Below, in pieces: positions 33,801 to 45,300 of a DNA stretch of 64,000 nt. The first letter of the stretch is position 1; every line of letters starts with the position of its first letter. Below the pieces are notes generated by a model. That model ran no database searches, was not told the DNA's origin, and saw only the letters and a program-made list of their open reading frames with translations. The stretch is taken from assembly GCF_035083965.1 (NCBI RefSeq), contig NC_089727.1, positions 8,995,501 to 9,059,500 on the forward strand, given 5' to 3'. Both the position numbers and the translations under genes were made by a program. The DNA is from Branchiostoma lanceolatum. Taxonomy: Eukaryota > Chordata > Leptocardii > Amphioxiformes > Branchiostomatidae.

Positions 33801-36800
33801 TAAGTACACACCTGTAAAATACAGAAAACAAATAGTCAGTAAGATACTAAACATGATTTTACATCACATACTGAGTCTCGTCATTGTTTAACTGCAAGAC
33901 AAATGCTGAAGAAAGCTGTATATAGACTGACACTTTTTCACTTCCTTCTTCAACGTATAGAAAGGAAAATGGGCAAAAGCATTGACCCTGGTACTCCTAA
34001 GAACATTTCCTACGAAACCTTAAGACTAAAATGTTAATACATGTCCATGCTGGATTCAGCATGTAGTATACACGTTTTTGTTACCGACGGGATAGAGAAT
34101 GCAATCTGGCAGAATCAGTGATCTTACTGATTGAAATCGTGATCACAATCTCTATTGGCTGAGATTCCGATCATGATCTCTACTGATTGATTCTGCTAGA
34201 TCGCTATCTCTACCCTGATCTAAAGGACATATCCAGTACTTACGTTCCACACATTGAACAATGATGACATCTGTCTGGCTTGATGAGCTGGCAGGGTTCA
34301 CAATATCGGATTGCTGTGAGAAGAAATAACATAACATTAATTTTATAAACACAAAGTCCATGCTTTTGTTCACAGCATTTATGACATAGAAGTTTATGTT
34401 TAACAACAAAAAGTATACCTGTAGTGAGGACACATACACTTTTAAATTTGTGTATTAGAATGATTTTGTTTATCTAAGGTTCTAGAGAGGGCATATATAC
34501 AGGTCAAATTTTCCTTTCTGTTCTCAAATTTCTTTCTTTTTTTTACTTTTCCTTGTATAAAATTGCTCTTGACCCCCAACCCAAATATTTTAGATAAAAT
34601 TCTCCTGACAAACTTCCAAATTTTCAATATACTATTGGCTCCAGCCTTGAGGTGTCACCAAAAATGGACCAGCCCTAAGATGAGTAAAAGATGCTTACAT
34701 CCTCCAATGGTTCTTGTCACCAGGGGCAGGTCCTTGGCCATTTGTGCCAGGTACTGCTGTTGACGGTCTTCTCTGTCTTCATGTTCCAGTCTATCCACAT
34801 CTGCCTTGCTCAAGTAAAACTTGAGTACATGGAAAAGACAATAAATTATCCCTTTCCCTTTTCTTTCTTTTACTGTTTGATTGAATTATCTTTATTTCAG
34901 ACTCAATCATTTCTATAGTAAAATCCAGACATACATAGGAAAAGAACTGCACAATACATTAGAAAACATACAGGTACTCGACATCAAGGCTACGTTCAGA
35001 ACAAAATTCTATTCCTTCCTCTAGTTTGAAAGAGGAAAGCTTCTGGTTGAGTGACAAGGCTCAAGGAATCTTGGGGAAAAGATACCAAAAAGGAAATTCT
35101 ACTGCTTTACAAGGGGGGATTGAAATCAACCTTAACCTTTATCTTCCCAACACCTACCCATGTACCAAATATCATCACAATTCATCCAGAGGGTCTTAAG
35201 TTATTTGTCCTGAGACACAAAAACACAAACACACACCGGGACATACCTACATGAAAGCTATGGAGGTAATTAAAGAAGAGTGATGTCTTGTCTTACCTCC
35301 TGTGCAGGTTTTCCCACGGGAGCAAAGATGGTCTGGTAGTACGACCACACGAATATCAAGAAGAAGACGTGGTACAAGACCAGATACACCACTGGAAGGA
35401 AATAACGCTTCGTAAGTTGCTGACCAAAACAATGACAAAATCGAAACTCATTTTTTCCAGATTTTTTTGTTTCCTAAATTCTCTATGAATTGTCAAAAAA
35501 AGGCATACAGTAAGAAAATTCCAATAAAGAAATACTGATAGACTACATACCTTTCTGTGGTAGGCTTGTGATGGCAACTGTAAAGTAGAAGAAACAATGT
35601 TATTTTTTCTGGAAATCTAAAGTTACCCTTTGCTTTTTAAATGATTCACGGCATATATCATTTGAGAAGTGAAGGGTAACAAAACTAACAATACGCATGT
35701 AATTATGAAATTCACAACCACAAAACATATTTAGTTTCAGAAGCACACTACATAAAAAGCACAGACTGGTTGACCTAGCATTGATGTTCATATACATATC
35801 AGTAACAAGTGCCAATACAAAGATCAAAGCCCTTTGATATTGATTATTTTGTCCGCATTCATTACTGATATTTGCTAACTGCTCCACTGAAACTTGTTCA
35901 TTAGCTTTATTTTATTTTATTTTTATTTTACTACTACACAAATTCTCAAAAACATGACCATAGTCAAGGATATCTGATCTGAATTTGTTGGAAGAATTTC
36001 ACAAAAACATGCACCAACCTCATTTGTCAGTAACACTAGAGCATTTGAAAAGCTGGGAGAATCTAGGCCATGTTTTTGTAGATATCAGACTACTGATGTC
36101 CTTCTTATGTTTCTTCGTGCAATTCTAGCTGAATTATCTGAACTTGATGCTCGAGGAACCTAGGAAAGTTTATGTTGTGCTTTTGACTATGGTTCAGGTT
36201 TTGCTAGGGTCAGCAGGGTAGCTGGAAACTCAACATTTCTTTACTAGCCTAGTAGGTCTGTTCAAAATGTATGAATTGTGAGGAGATCCTGAAGTGAACT
36301 GTTCACAAAGCTTGCTCTAGTCAAAATCTAAGTTCTAACAATGTGATTTCAACAAATACTGTCTTACTTCTTATCAAGTGATTGTCATATAATTTTGCAT
36401 GTATTACAAAATGTAGGTATTCCAACGCTACCGCGAAAATCGTCTACCGCATGGCGATCGGTAAATTTTCTACCATCTTCCCACACCCGCGGTACAAAAA
36501 CTATTCGTTTTTACAGGCAAAGTCACCCATGAAAATAAAGGATATAACTTTCTCTTTCTTGTGATGTGTTTGTTTTGCTTGTAAAATATTTCAAACGCCA
36601 GAAATTTGCCGATGAAAACGGCGCGGCGTAGCGCGCGCGGCCGTGATTAAAAAACATGGCCAATTTCTCTTCCGCCTGCACAGAATGTGACCCTGAGTTC
36701 ATGGCGCAATCGCATCGCCGTCTTAGACCGCAGCAGAATGAAAATGGCGCCATTGGAAAGAGCAGATTACGAGCTTAAAATCGGTACCTGGAACAAAAGG

Positions 36801-39800
36801 AAATTTTAATTTTTTGAGCAGTAAAAGTCGATTTTAAAAAACTCATCGATCTTTAATGATAAAATTTACCACCTAAATTTAATTTTTTCTTCTTGTTCTT
36901 GGTGTCAAATTGACGGCAAGAAACAGGGCTACGTTTTGATGTAATCGACATGTTTATATCATGCACACCGGCGAAGCGGGAGCTACTTATCCCGATGGGG
37001 GTGGCCCTGTGATTGGATGGTCGCGCCGCGCGATCCTGACGCGCGAAATTTGGACCTCTGCGTTCCTCAGAAACAGAAGATTTGTGACTGAAGGGGCACA
37101 ACCAAATCCTTTCTGATGCTTTGGAGCAAGAAATTCCAGGTAAAATATTTTGCAGTATTTTTTATTTATAGGGTTGATAAAATGTATTAATTTTTATTTT
37201 ATTTATGCCTGCCTGAATGTGTGCATGTTTTTTTTGTAGGGCAATGCCAGCAATGTAGTTTCAAAAGCAATTGTTTTAGTCATGAAAACAATGAATAACA
37301 TTACAACTTTAGAGCAGTTTATTTCTTTGTTATTGTGTTATTGGTTATGTGAATCATTGTTTGCCTTGTTCCAAGTCTAAAATACCATTGTGTATTTTGC
37401 AACTTGTTGAACTTGAGGCACCGTGGGCCCCCGGTTAGGGGTCAGCCGGGGAACCTATGCCCAATTTTTCTGAAAATCTTACTAGTGTTCAAGTTTGTCT
37501 CTTTTTGATGAAATATTATTCTGCTTGCCTTGTTCCAAGTTTAAAAATACCATTGTGTATTATTTTCACTTGTTGAACTTGAGGCACCGTGGCCCCCGGA
37601 TAGGGGCCAGCCGAGGAACCTATGCCCAATTTTTTCCCAAAACTCTGACTTTATATGATATTGAACTTTGTCGTTCTTATGAACGAATGCTAATTGCCAC
37701 AAGTAGATAATCACCCTTTGGACTTCACAGGATCACTGAGAGTTACATTAAATGCTATTTAGGAAGTTATAAATTGCCAAGTTGAAAGAAAGTATTCAGG
37801 GATGACATTCATCGCTTACGATTTAAAAAAAAAGAGTCATGACTGCCAGCATGCAGAAGAATCAATGGTTCTTTTCTCCTTGTGAGGTGAAACACTGTTC
37901 TTCTTGTTGAGTCTGGTACAGCGACATCCATGACAATCCCACGTGGTACCCAGATGCAGTCGTTGAAGATGGAATACAAACTGTCTCACTCACATTCTTC
38001 AGTTATAGTCATTTATCTACTTAATCTATTCATTAAGCGAAATGTCCTTGTTGCTGTATCAGAGAGTGAGTCAGTGAGTGAGTGAGTGTATCATGTAGCA
38101 TTTGTTCACATATGATATGTGCCAGTCTGATTCTTTCTTCACAATCATAAGAAAGAAAATTGATATAAATGCAAATCAGTATAGTGATGTTAACAGTCTA
38201 AATATTTGTTTTTCAGGAGGAATACACCACCTTCCAGATGTGTCAGACATAAGAACAGCAGAGAAGAAATTAGTAATACATGACCATGTAGTATCTACTG
38301 AAAAATGTACTAACCCACTTAGGAGTGGGAGATGTTGAATGGTGGAGGACAAAGGTATGGTTGGTGAGTTAACAGTTTAGTTATGCCACCAGTTCAATTA
38401 AGACTTAGTGTTTAAACAGAGGAAAACAATGAAATTATGAATGAAAAGATATAACAGTTGCTAAATGTATGTGTTTAGCAATTACATTGTAGCTTATAGT
38501 TATACATTGTTGTTGTGACTGAACTCTATTGCAATGATGATGATGTCCACTTCTAAAAACATTAATGTTGATGATAGCCATGGATGAGTAGCCATGTTCT
38601 GTAATGTGTACATGGGACTGTCATGATCATCTAACCATGAAAATGATGAAAAGTAAGCTGGTGGTTGCAGTAAGAAGTTGTGTACATTGCATTCTATGGA
38701 TGAACGGAAATATACCTGCAAAAAAATCATAGAAATCTGTGTACAATTTGTATACTTACTGAAGACAGCCTCTGACCTTGAAAAACGTTGACCTTGTCAT
38801 AATAAGTGCAATATTTACATTGTCTAGCTATAGTACAAACATCTGTCATATATTGTGTAAGTGTAAAGTTGCAAGTTGTGGTGATGTGATGATGCAATGT
38901 ATCGTCTACTAATATCAAGTGACATATTCACAGTACGCAAATTCTATATTTGACCTTGACAAAGTTGACCTTGTTATTAAGGTCAACATTCTATGGATAG
39001 AACATATTTGTGAGTAATAAAACATAATGCTGTGTATTGTGGAAAGCCGTGAAGTATGATACTTTGTCGTGCTAGCTACTGCATGTACTGTACTGATAAT
39101 ACTGGCTAAACATCAATGGGTCCGTAACCAAAAATGTGGATTTTTGACCCCAAGTCAATCATTTTGTGAGGAAGTACAGGTGAGGTGGCTAATATTGTGT
39201 GAAAGAACATCTATGGGTGTTGCTATGTTTAAAATATCGGAAGACAGGGGTGTTCCTATAAAAAGATACAGGTGAGTGAACTTTGGAGGATTTTTCCTTC
39301 TCTTGAGGTCAAAGGTCACGGTACCACCTGTAAAATTTATCATGAAAGGCATATTTTCACCCTGTATAAGATTATAATAAAACGACATGAAAGTCCAGAA
39401 CCCTGTGGGATTATTCTATGTAGTACATATTACCAATAAATAACATAAAGTAAGCTTTGCAGCATTTACTTACCTTTCTATTACCTTTTAAAAAAGGTAA
39501 ATTATTCATTTTCACAGTTAATTCCCACGGCCGGCCTTTCTGAGGGCCGATTTTGGCAACTTTGTGGAGCCATATCTCGGCAACCGCTTAACATATTGAC
39601 TTCATTTAAAAAGCATTTTATTTCATTTGATTAGCTCTTTCAGGAAAAGTAAATATCATCAGTGTATCATGTTTTTAAAATTTTGGTTGGAATACCTACA
39701 AAATGTGTATGCCAAGACATTCCAGTATGATGATATAAACAATACGATTCATACATTCACTTCTCCATTGAAATTTTGTGAAAATATGTTTTGCAATGTC

Positions 39801-40980
39801 ATTGATTCTCATTGAAAATTTTGCTACGGTGTGAAATTTCATCCTTGTCAAACACGTTGTTCAAAGTATCCAGGCATGATACTCTTGACATAAATCACAC
39901 GACACATGACTGAATAATAGTGCGTTGGATCACAAATTGATGGCAATTGTCTGATCATACATCTCAGCACTGCGGATATCAAATCTATCCGACTGACACG
40001 AATGACAATCAGGACACATTAGGGGCATTTAAGACTGGATAGACCCTTGCTGATTCTGTCAAAGTGACATACGTTAGCAATTTGGCCAATTTATAGTTTG
40101 AAATGTCACTAGGTCAGAACATAATGCATTTTGCCATTTTGGGCTTTATCACTTCCTGGTCTTGCTATTGTCTACACTTATTTTTCCCCCTTTTCGCCGA
40201 ACAAGGAGACTAATGTAAACATGGCTCAACTCGTTAAACCCCTCTAAGCTAATGTTAAATGTTAAGGAATGCTAAAATGCTAAAACTAGAAATCGAAGAA
40301 GATATCATATAGTATAGTCATACCTCCCGTCTCCATGAAATATATTTTGTTTTTGTGAATTTCTTAATGCCAGAAGTTACTGATCCTTCCCCTTCAATTC
40401 TTCCCTTAATCAATCCCATCTATTTCCCTCTGATTATGGGTCATTCGTCCACTTAAAAAAAAGTTAGGGGTGTCAGCCTGTAATTCTGCAGTACCTGAAA
40501 ATACTGCTAGGGGGTCCAAAATCGTCAGGACTCAGAAGGGAGGTACCTTAACCTTAGATAGAAACCCAGCCTAATCAGTTTTTTTCTTAGATAAATCACT
40601 AAATTTGCTATTTTCAACTAGTACGTTTTACAACACTTACACTATTGGTAGGTAAATCTGAAAAGTTGTCCTATTTTCTGGACGATCGCCACAGGTGTTG
40701 TTGGCAGGTTGTCGTCTGACCCGTGACCAAAATTTTCTGTGTAACAACTGGTCCGACTACACTATAGCTACACAGCCATGAAACGCTCACACAACTTAGT
40801 CGAAATTCCGATCAAAATTCTGACAAAACTAAGGCGCTAGGGAACATGAAACTCCGTGTACTTACACACACACATCTCAACTACATAAGCGTAGTACGAC
40901 CAGAGGACGATGAGGGTTATGAAGACGACTGGAAGCCATTTCATCAGGCGGATGCAGAAGTTCAGCACCGGGTTCGACAT
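27887..40980 (-). CDS. ZDHHC20: ZDHHC20-like palmitoyltransferase
   Basis: Integral membrane S-acyltransferase of the DHHC family, ZDHHC2/15/20 group. Exons: 40980-40866, 35577-35551 (27-nt microexon), 35391-35297, 34819-34699, 34313-34244, 33811-33658, 33242-33107, 31475-31349, 30272-30165, 28517-28399, 27945-27887; 376 residues (human ZDHHC20 365). Start ATG at 40980 gives [19 protein letters not shown] then [13 protein letters not shown], close to human ZDHHC20. The zinc-binding Cys-rich domain ([20 protein letters not shown]) leads to DHHC at 149-152, with C152 as the acyl-carrying nucleophile, then [15 protein letters not shown]. The TTxE motif is T237-T-L-E240. Four membrane spans are expected near 14-34, 48-70, 163-186 and 205-230. 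The motif GDG-FPTR near the C-terminus favours ZDHHC20. The acceptor of exon 7 (33242) was chosen to keep frame. Confidence 0.92.
28177..28335. mobile_element. Family C MITE, partial
   Basis: It carries GCCCGCCCAAGAAGACCACA, GGTGGTCACATTGGCC and TAGAGGTGGTCACTTGTACA like the copy at 61.6 kb, with a central deletion. In the last ZDHHC20 intron. Confidence 0.6.
28399..28517 (-). CDS. ZDHHC20: ZDHHC20 exon 10 ([11 protein letters not shown])
   Basis: Exon with acceptor CCTGTCCTGTAG and donor GTGAAGAA. It begins with an [10 protein letters not shown] motif matching the first motif of exon 9 and enters in the same phase. It continues with acidic sequence ([12 protein letters not shown]). Confidence 0.85.
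28692..28872. mobile_element. MITE-like inverted repeat
   Basis: Arms GGGAGGCTCTGCTAAACC (left) and AGAAGGCTCTGCTAAAATGG (inverse of right), with an inner pair CAGCTGTCAGC / GCTGACAGCTG. In the ZDHHC20 intron between exons 9 and 10. Confidence 0.6.
29243..29597. mobile_element. MITE with about 50-bp inverted ends
   Basis: Left CACCCCCATGAAACTCTTTT and the inverse of the right end CACCCCCATGAAACTCCTTT match. The match continues through CTTGCTGTACCC and GTAATTC. The open frames through it run along the arms and are not genes. Confidence 0.75.
30165..30272 (-). CDS. ZDHHC20: ZDHHC20 exon 9 ([11 protein letters not shown])
   Basis: A 108-nt exon with in-phase and out-phase equal, so it can be skipped without a frame change. 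It begins [10 protein letters not shown], matching human LGDGCSFPTR, then a Pro/Ser/Asp-rich tail. Exon 10 repeats the same opening motif. Confidence 0.88.
31940..32880. mobile_element. Non-autonomous hAT-like element, 941 bp
   Basis: Ends CAGTGTTTCCGTCAGAG and inverse CAGTGTTTCCGCCAGACCG. Flanked by an exact 8-bp direct duplication TCATTTGG at 31932-31939 and 32881-32888. The CAGTG end and the 8-bp duplication are hallmarks of hAT transposons. No transposase was recognised; the open frame at 32094-32438 matches nothing I know. Internally there are three tandem copies of a 23-bp unit at 32763-32832. Confidence 0.85.
32763..32832. repeat. 23-bp unit repeated three times
   Basis: Unit TCAATTAATTTTCGCGGTACGG, first copy with TCAATCAATTTTCGCGG. 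It lies near the right end of the hAT-like element. It could be a subterminal transposase binding array. Confidence 0.75.
33309..33510. mobile_element. Family B MITE copy
   Basis: TGTAAATTCATTAATTTTTG at one end and AAAACCACCGCAAAATTCC with AAGATTTACAT at the other. In the ZDHHC20 intron between exons 6 and 7. Confidence 0.7.
34085..34225. repeat. GAGATC/GATCTC-rich repeat (family I)
   Basis: Repeated AATCTCTATTG, GATCATGATCTCTACTG and CTGCTAGATCGCTATCTC units alternate in both orientations. A similar region is at 62925-63090. It ends 18 bp before ZDHHC20 exon 5 (34244-34313). Confidence 0.5.
36560..37140 (+). promoter_or_regulatory. CpG-rich island inside ZDHHC20 intron 1
   Basis: A CpG-dense stretch (GCGCGGCGTAGCGCGCGCGG near 36621 and CGCGCCGCGCGATCCTGACGCGCG near 37021) with CCAAT-type ATTGG boxes, ending with AGAAATTCCAG before GTAAAA (37140). 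It looks like a promoter plus first exon of a nested plus-strand transcript or an alternative promoter. No protein was recognised. Confidence 0.35.
37362..37650. repeat. 164-bp tandem duplication
   Basis: The unit starting TGCCTTGTTCCAAGT is present at 37362 and again at 37526. Both carry GTTGAACTTGAGGCACCGTGG and GGAACCTATGCCCAATTTTT. Copies differ at scattered positions. Just downstream of the CpG island. Confidence 0.8.
37651..40865. other. ZDHHC20 intron 1, remaining part
   Basis: Mostly AT-rich sequence. Possible splice-like sites occur on the plus strand (acceptor before 38217, donors after 39179 and 39270), but no coherent protein results. A GAGTGAGT run lies near 38066-38090. Confidence 0.35.
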
Positions 40981-41760
40981 TTTGCTGGACTAAACTACCA
41001 CAGTCAGGGGGTGTTCATTCCGTCACTTAAATAACAAATAAATCAGTTTTCACCACAATTCCAAATACAACTTTGCTTTTAAATCTAATCATACAATTGA
41101 ATACCAAAATTAATGGTGTTTTTTTCCAAATATTTATCTATGTGTGAGAAAAATGATACTTCCAAAATATTTCAAGCATAGCAGACAGATGGTATATCCT
41201 GCACAGAAACACATGACGTCCCAAACTGGGTGCAGCTCTACGCAAGTGTGTCTCTCGTAGTGGGTTGCCACTACAGACTCTCTAGTACTGTTATCCCTGT
41301 CTCCCAAACAATTTATATCTTAAACCCAACCCGTTTGTACCGAATTTGAACTCCTGGAGTGAATTTCCGAGGGTAGGGCTTTAATAGTACCCAGTTTTGG
41401 TGACGTATGCTAATTAGGGCGCTGATTGGATTCTTTTCGAAACATAGACCGCATCCAAAATCAAAAGTGATACATTTTTACTATACAATTTGAGCACAAC
41501 AAGGATGTTTTGAATAAAATTGATACAAAAATTAAAGTTGTGATTTAAATGTACTTTGTATTCGTTGATAATATTTGAAGTATAAAACGGTGTTTGGGTA
41601 GTATTTTCTGATAGATCGTTTTATTGGGTTTGGTGTGTTTAGATGCGGTTGTACCCGGGCAACGGGAAGCAGCTCAACACAAAATCCGAACATGGCTGCC
41701 TGACATGTTACGGGTAACCAGTGGCTCCGGGGCATAACACAGCTCCAAGTCGGGTTTTCT
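40981..41760. promoter_or_regulatory. Divergent intergenic region ZDHHC20 / VWA3-like
   Basis: About 800 bp between the ZDHHC20 start (40980, minus) and the non-coding first exon of the VWA3-like gene. Probably holds both promoters. Near the right side are GGGCAACGG (41657-41665) and GTTACGGGTAAC (41707-41718), which resemble RFX X-box half-sites. Confidence 0.5.
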
Positions 41761-41800
41761 CAGTAACCATAAATTTCCCAGTGCCAAATATTAGTGTCTG
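41761..41800 (+). other. Probable 5' non-coding exon of the VWA3-like gene
   Basis: A good donor GTAAGTATAG follows position 41800, and a matching acceptor TTATTTTAG ends at 42276, 25 bp before the start codon. The exon's left edge is unknown; the start shown is arbitrary. Confidence 0.45.
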
Positions 41801-42301
41801 GTAAGTATAGAATGAGTACTTTGCATCCATGCTGTTGTGAATACTCGTTATGGTGTAGATTTGGGGGAAAAGTTGTTTTTAGAGCGGGCAAGCGATCGCG
41901 ATCGTTGCTCTACGCGATCGTTTCTATGTCGGTGGGCGTTTAACATATCGATCAGCTGTGTTTGACGTTATGTCTCAACACAATAATGATTTATTGTTAT
42001 GATACACGTCTATAGACATGATCAATGATATCATTCCTATTTCACAGTTTCTCATCACTAGTTTTGTCTTGAACGCTTTTTGAATGAGGACATTTGTTTT
42101 CAATTTTCTGTTGGAAATACGAGAAGGTGTCGGATATGGATTAGAAACAGATGCTTTGATTTTCGTAATGTATCGGAACATTTACCTGATACGGTGGAAC
42201 ATTAGAAAACCATGCCTTGAATATTTCATCTGGTAGCCCCATCCTCACACATGTCATGTTGTTGTTTTTATTTTAGGAAAGTTTTAGAAAAGAATTTTAA
42301 G

Positions 42302-45300
42302 ATGGCCACGACATTGGATCCGGTGAAGATACAAGCTTGGAGAGAAGGTGAGTTTTGAGTTAGAAATGAAAAGTTTTTCGTTTGTCACCAAAATTAACAT
42401 ATTTTGGCTTTGACTATTGCAGTTGTCAACGAGGTATTCTTTGTCAAACTTGTAATGTTTGAAATCTCTTCAGATCAAAAGGAGAAAAAAAATCAGGTGC
42501 ACAACAATTTATAGCCTTGTATAAAAAATCTCTAATTTTACTGTAAATGCCTTTGAGGTGATGGTGATTTGATTTGTGGAAAAGAAGAAAACGGATCTGC
42601 TTTAAATTCGGGATAGTCCTATATAGTCAGTACTGTACAGTACTGATAGAAACATCGGTCACAGGAAAACCATGGACATAAAACCATCACGAAAATTTTA
42701 AGAAGTAGTCAACTACAGTAAGTTTAGCGATTGTTAAATTCATATCTTAAAGTTTGTACTTTAACATTGCCATTCTAAAGTCAGCATTTTCCCTTCTGTC
42801 ATTCTATAAATGGTTTCCTTTAGTAACTTCCTACATTTACATCTTTGTCACCTATTTCCTTTAAGCCACAGAAACATCTGTAGTACAAAAGTTGTGCAGC
42901 CGTTTTATAATCCTAATTGATTTGCCCTACCTCTCGTTGTTCTCCGATTGTGGCTATGATGAGCACTATTATGCCCATAAATGTCCCGACCCTCTCAGCT
43001 ATTGTCAGGAGTAATCACGCTCTGTTTGCCTGTGTCCTACCAGGTGTCGTGACAGGTAGTCGTGCAAGGTGAACAAAACACAGGTGTATAATGCCAGATG
43101 TTATCCTTCCCCACTTGGGAATTCCATATAACATTTCCTGAATAGTATACTATATAGATGAAGTTTTCAATAGAGAATCTTGAAAAGCTCATGCTTGCAA
43201 AGATTGCTACCATATGTTATTTCAAACCTTAATTGATTGTAGAATACAACAATCATTATATTTCAGCAGCAGATATGATCTCTATTTATAAATTTGTTTT
43301 TCTTAGTTATTTTGATGGCACATACTGTAGCACACCAATCTCTGACATTAGAAATCATTTCTTTTGATTCCCTTGTATAATGAGTTGCATGCATTGCAAG
43401 ACAGGTTGCAAAATTCTTGTCTGGTTTGCTATATATATCATGGGCATGATCAACATAACGTTACTGTTGTTGTTGTCAGCTTTGGTGTTGTATATATTAT
43501 TACCTTCGTCAAGAAGGTTATTCGTTGATGCTTGTCTGTGTGTCTGTTAGTGAACAGAATAAGTCGAGAACGCCTGGATGGTTTGTTGTCGTAGTTGGTG
43601 TGTCAGTGTGTATGTGGGAAATCTGAAGATGATTAGATTTTGGGCGAAGTGCTTTGCATAATTAACGAGAAAAGTGTAAAAATGTGTTATATTGTACGTG
43701 TTGCCGGTGTTGTTTCGAGGGGTCAAGGATAAGTGGTAGGGTTGCCTATTCGTCATGTGGGAGGCAGGAAACTTAATAGTTGGGACAAATTGGCTTGTCA
43801 CCCAAGCTGTCGGCAGTGGTATAAGAAAGCTAGCAGCAGAAAGTGGTGTGGAATTTGGTGTGAGCAGACCAAAATTGGATATACACTGCTTTACATCAGA
43901 AAGAAGAATCAGTAGTGGTGTGTCACAGCATGGGGATAGGACGGTGTTCAGGGTAGGTGGGTTAACCATGTTATATGTAGAAAGGAAGAGGTGATTTATT
44001 AGTATACGTCATACTGTATGGAGGTTCTACATGGAGTATGGATTGCTGAAGAAGTATTTGATGAAGGGTGGATGTAATATATATAGATATCAACTATGCA
44101 AATGAAGACCTCATTTGCATAATTAATGAGAATATACTATAACTCAAGGTGGGCTTGATGGATGGTCATGATTTTTGGTATGTAGATAGTTTACGTGATG
44201 CTTTGTATGATTGGATGATAATTATGGGAATAAGATTCTTATTTGCATAATTATGAGGTAATTTTAAAAACCCGCTGTGTTCCATGATATGACTATCCAA
44301 ATATGTGACATTTGTAACCGAGGAAGATAGGAATGTTGATAGATAGAAAATATGCAAATGTAGGCCTATTTAATTTGCATAATTAATGAGAAAATACTTT
44401 AATTCCATACTAGTAAATAACGGACGGCAATTTCATACTTGTGGCATTTGGAAGTTGTGTGAATGTGAACGCCATTGAATCAATCATGCTAAAAAGGACC
44501 TCATATGCATAATTGATAAATGTTAGCATAACATTCTTTGTTAAGCTCATACTTATGTTATTTGGGTGAAAACGATCAACTGGTATGATTTATAATTGAT
44601 GAGACACACTCCTAATACGTCAGTCATATTTAGGTTAAAATCATTTGGCGAAGGTATGAGGTCGTAGAACTCTTGTTAGCTTTGAGGTCACAAAAAGAGT
44701 TATGAAGAGTTACAAAAGTCATATTGTTGCACTGCAGCCATGGTTTTAATCAAGGTCTTCTTGGATGAAACAGGAAATCATGTTGTTAATCAGGTTCACA
44801 GTAACAGTTATGAATGAAGACATGAGGAAGATATGAATTATGAATGAATTTATGATGTAAACCATGGGTATGTGGGTGTTCTGTGGGTGGTCATATTTGA
44901 TGAACAACAACATCCAAAGATGAAGAATTTCAGTTGATAATAGCACAAATGCAAAACCCTTTTGATCTTGAAGTTCAAACAGGTGGGTGTGGCTGTTATC
45001 CATTGATACTCAAACACTGTTTCACTGTTGTCCCTCAACAGCAAATGAGCTCTATGGTGCCCTGGGAATTTTGCCAGGCACACCCAAGTATGCATATACA
45101 TGTTTTTGCTACCTACTAGTATTTTTACCTCTTGGAAGGAAGTTTGCTTCCGATGAGGGTACTGTTTTTGGGTGTGCTTGTGTGTTTGCACCTATAACTC
45201 AAGATCCTTTTAATGGATTAATATGAATTTTGGAATGATTAATCTGAAGGAGATGGGAGTCATTCTTCAATATTTTAAGTTGACTGTTCGCTTCCTTTCC

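Noticed and set aside
36701..36778. Short ATG frame starting [12 protein letters not shown] in the CpG island
   Set aside because: Only 25 codons, no homology recognised and no joined exon found; kept only as part of the possible promoter region.
39069..39275. 68-codon frame with donor-like sites at 39180 and 39271
   Set aside because: No matching acceptor or partner exon gives a coherent protein, and the sequence matches nothing known to me.
43495..44560. Repeated units at about 130-bp spacing as a CRISPR-like array
   Set aside because: This is animal DNA, the repeats are degenerate and spacing is irregular; it is an ordinary intronic repeat.
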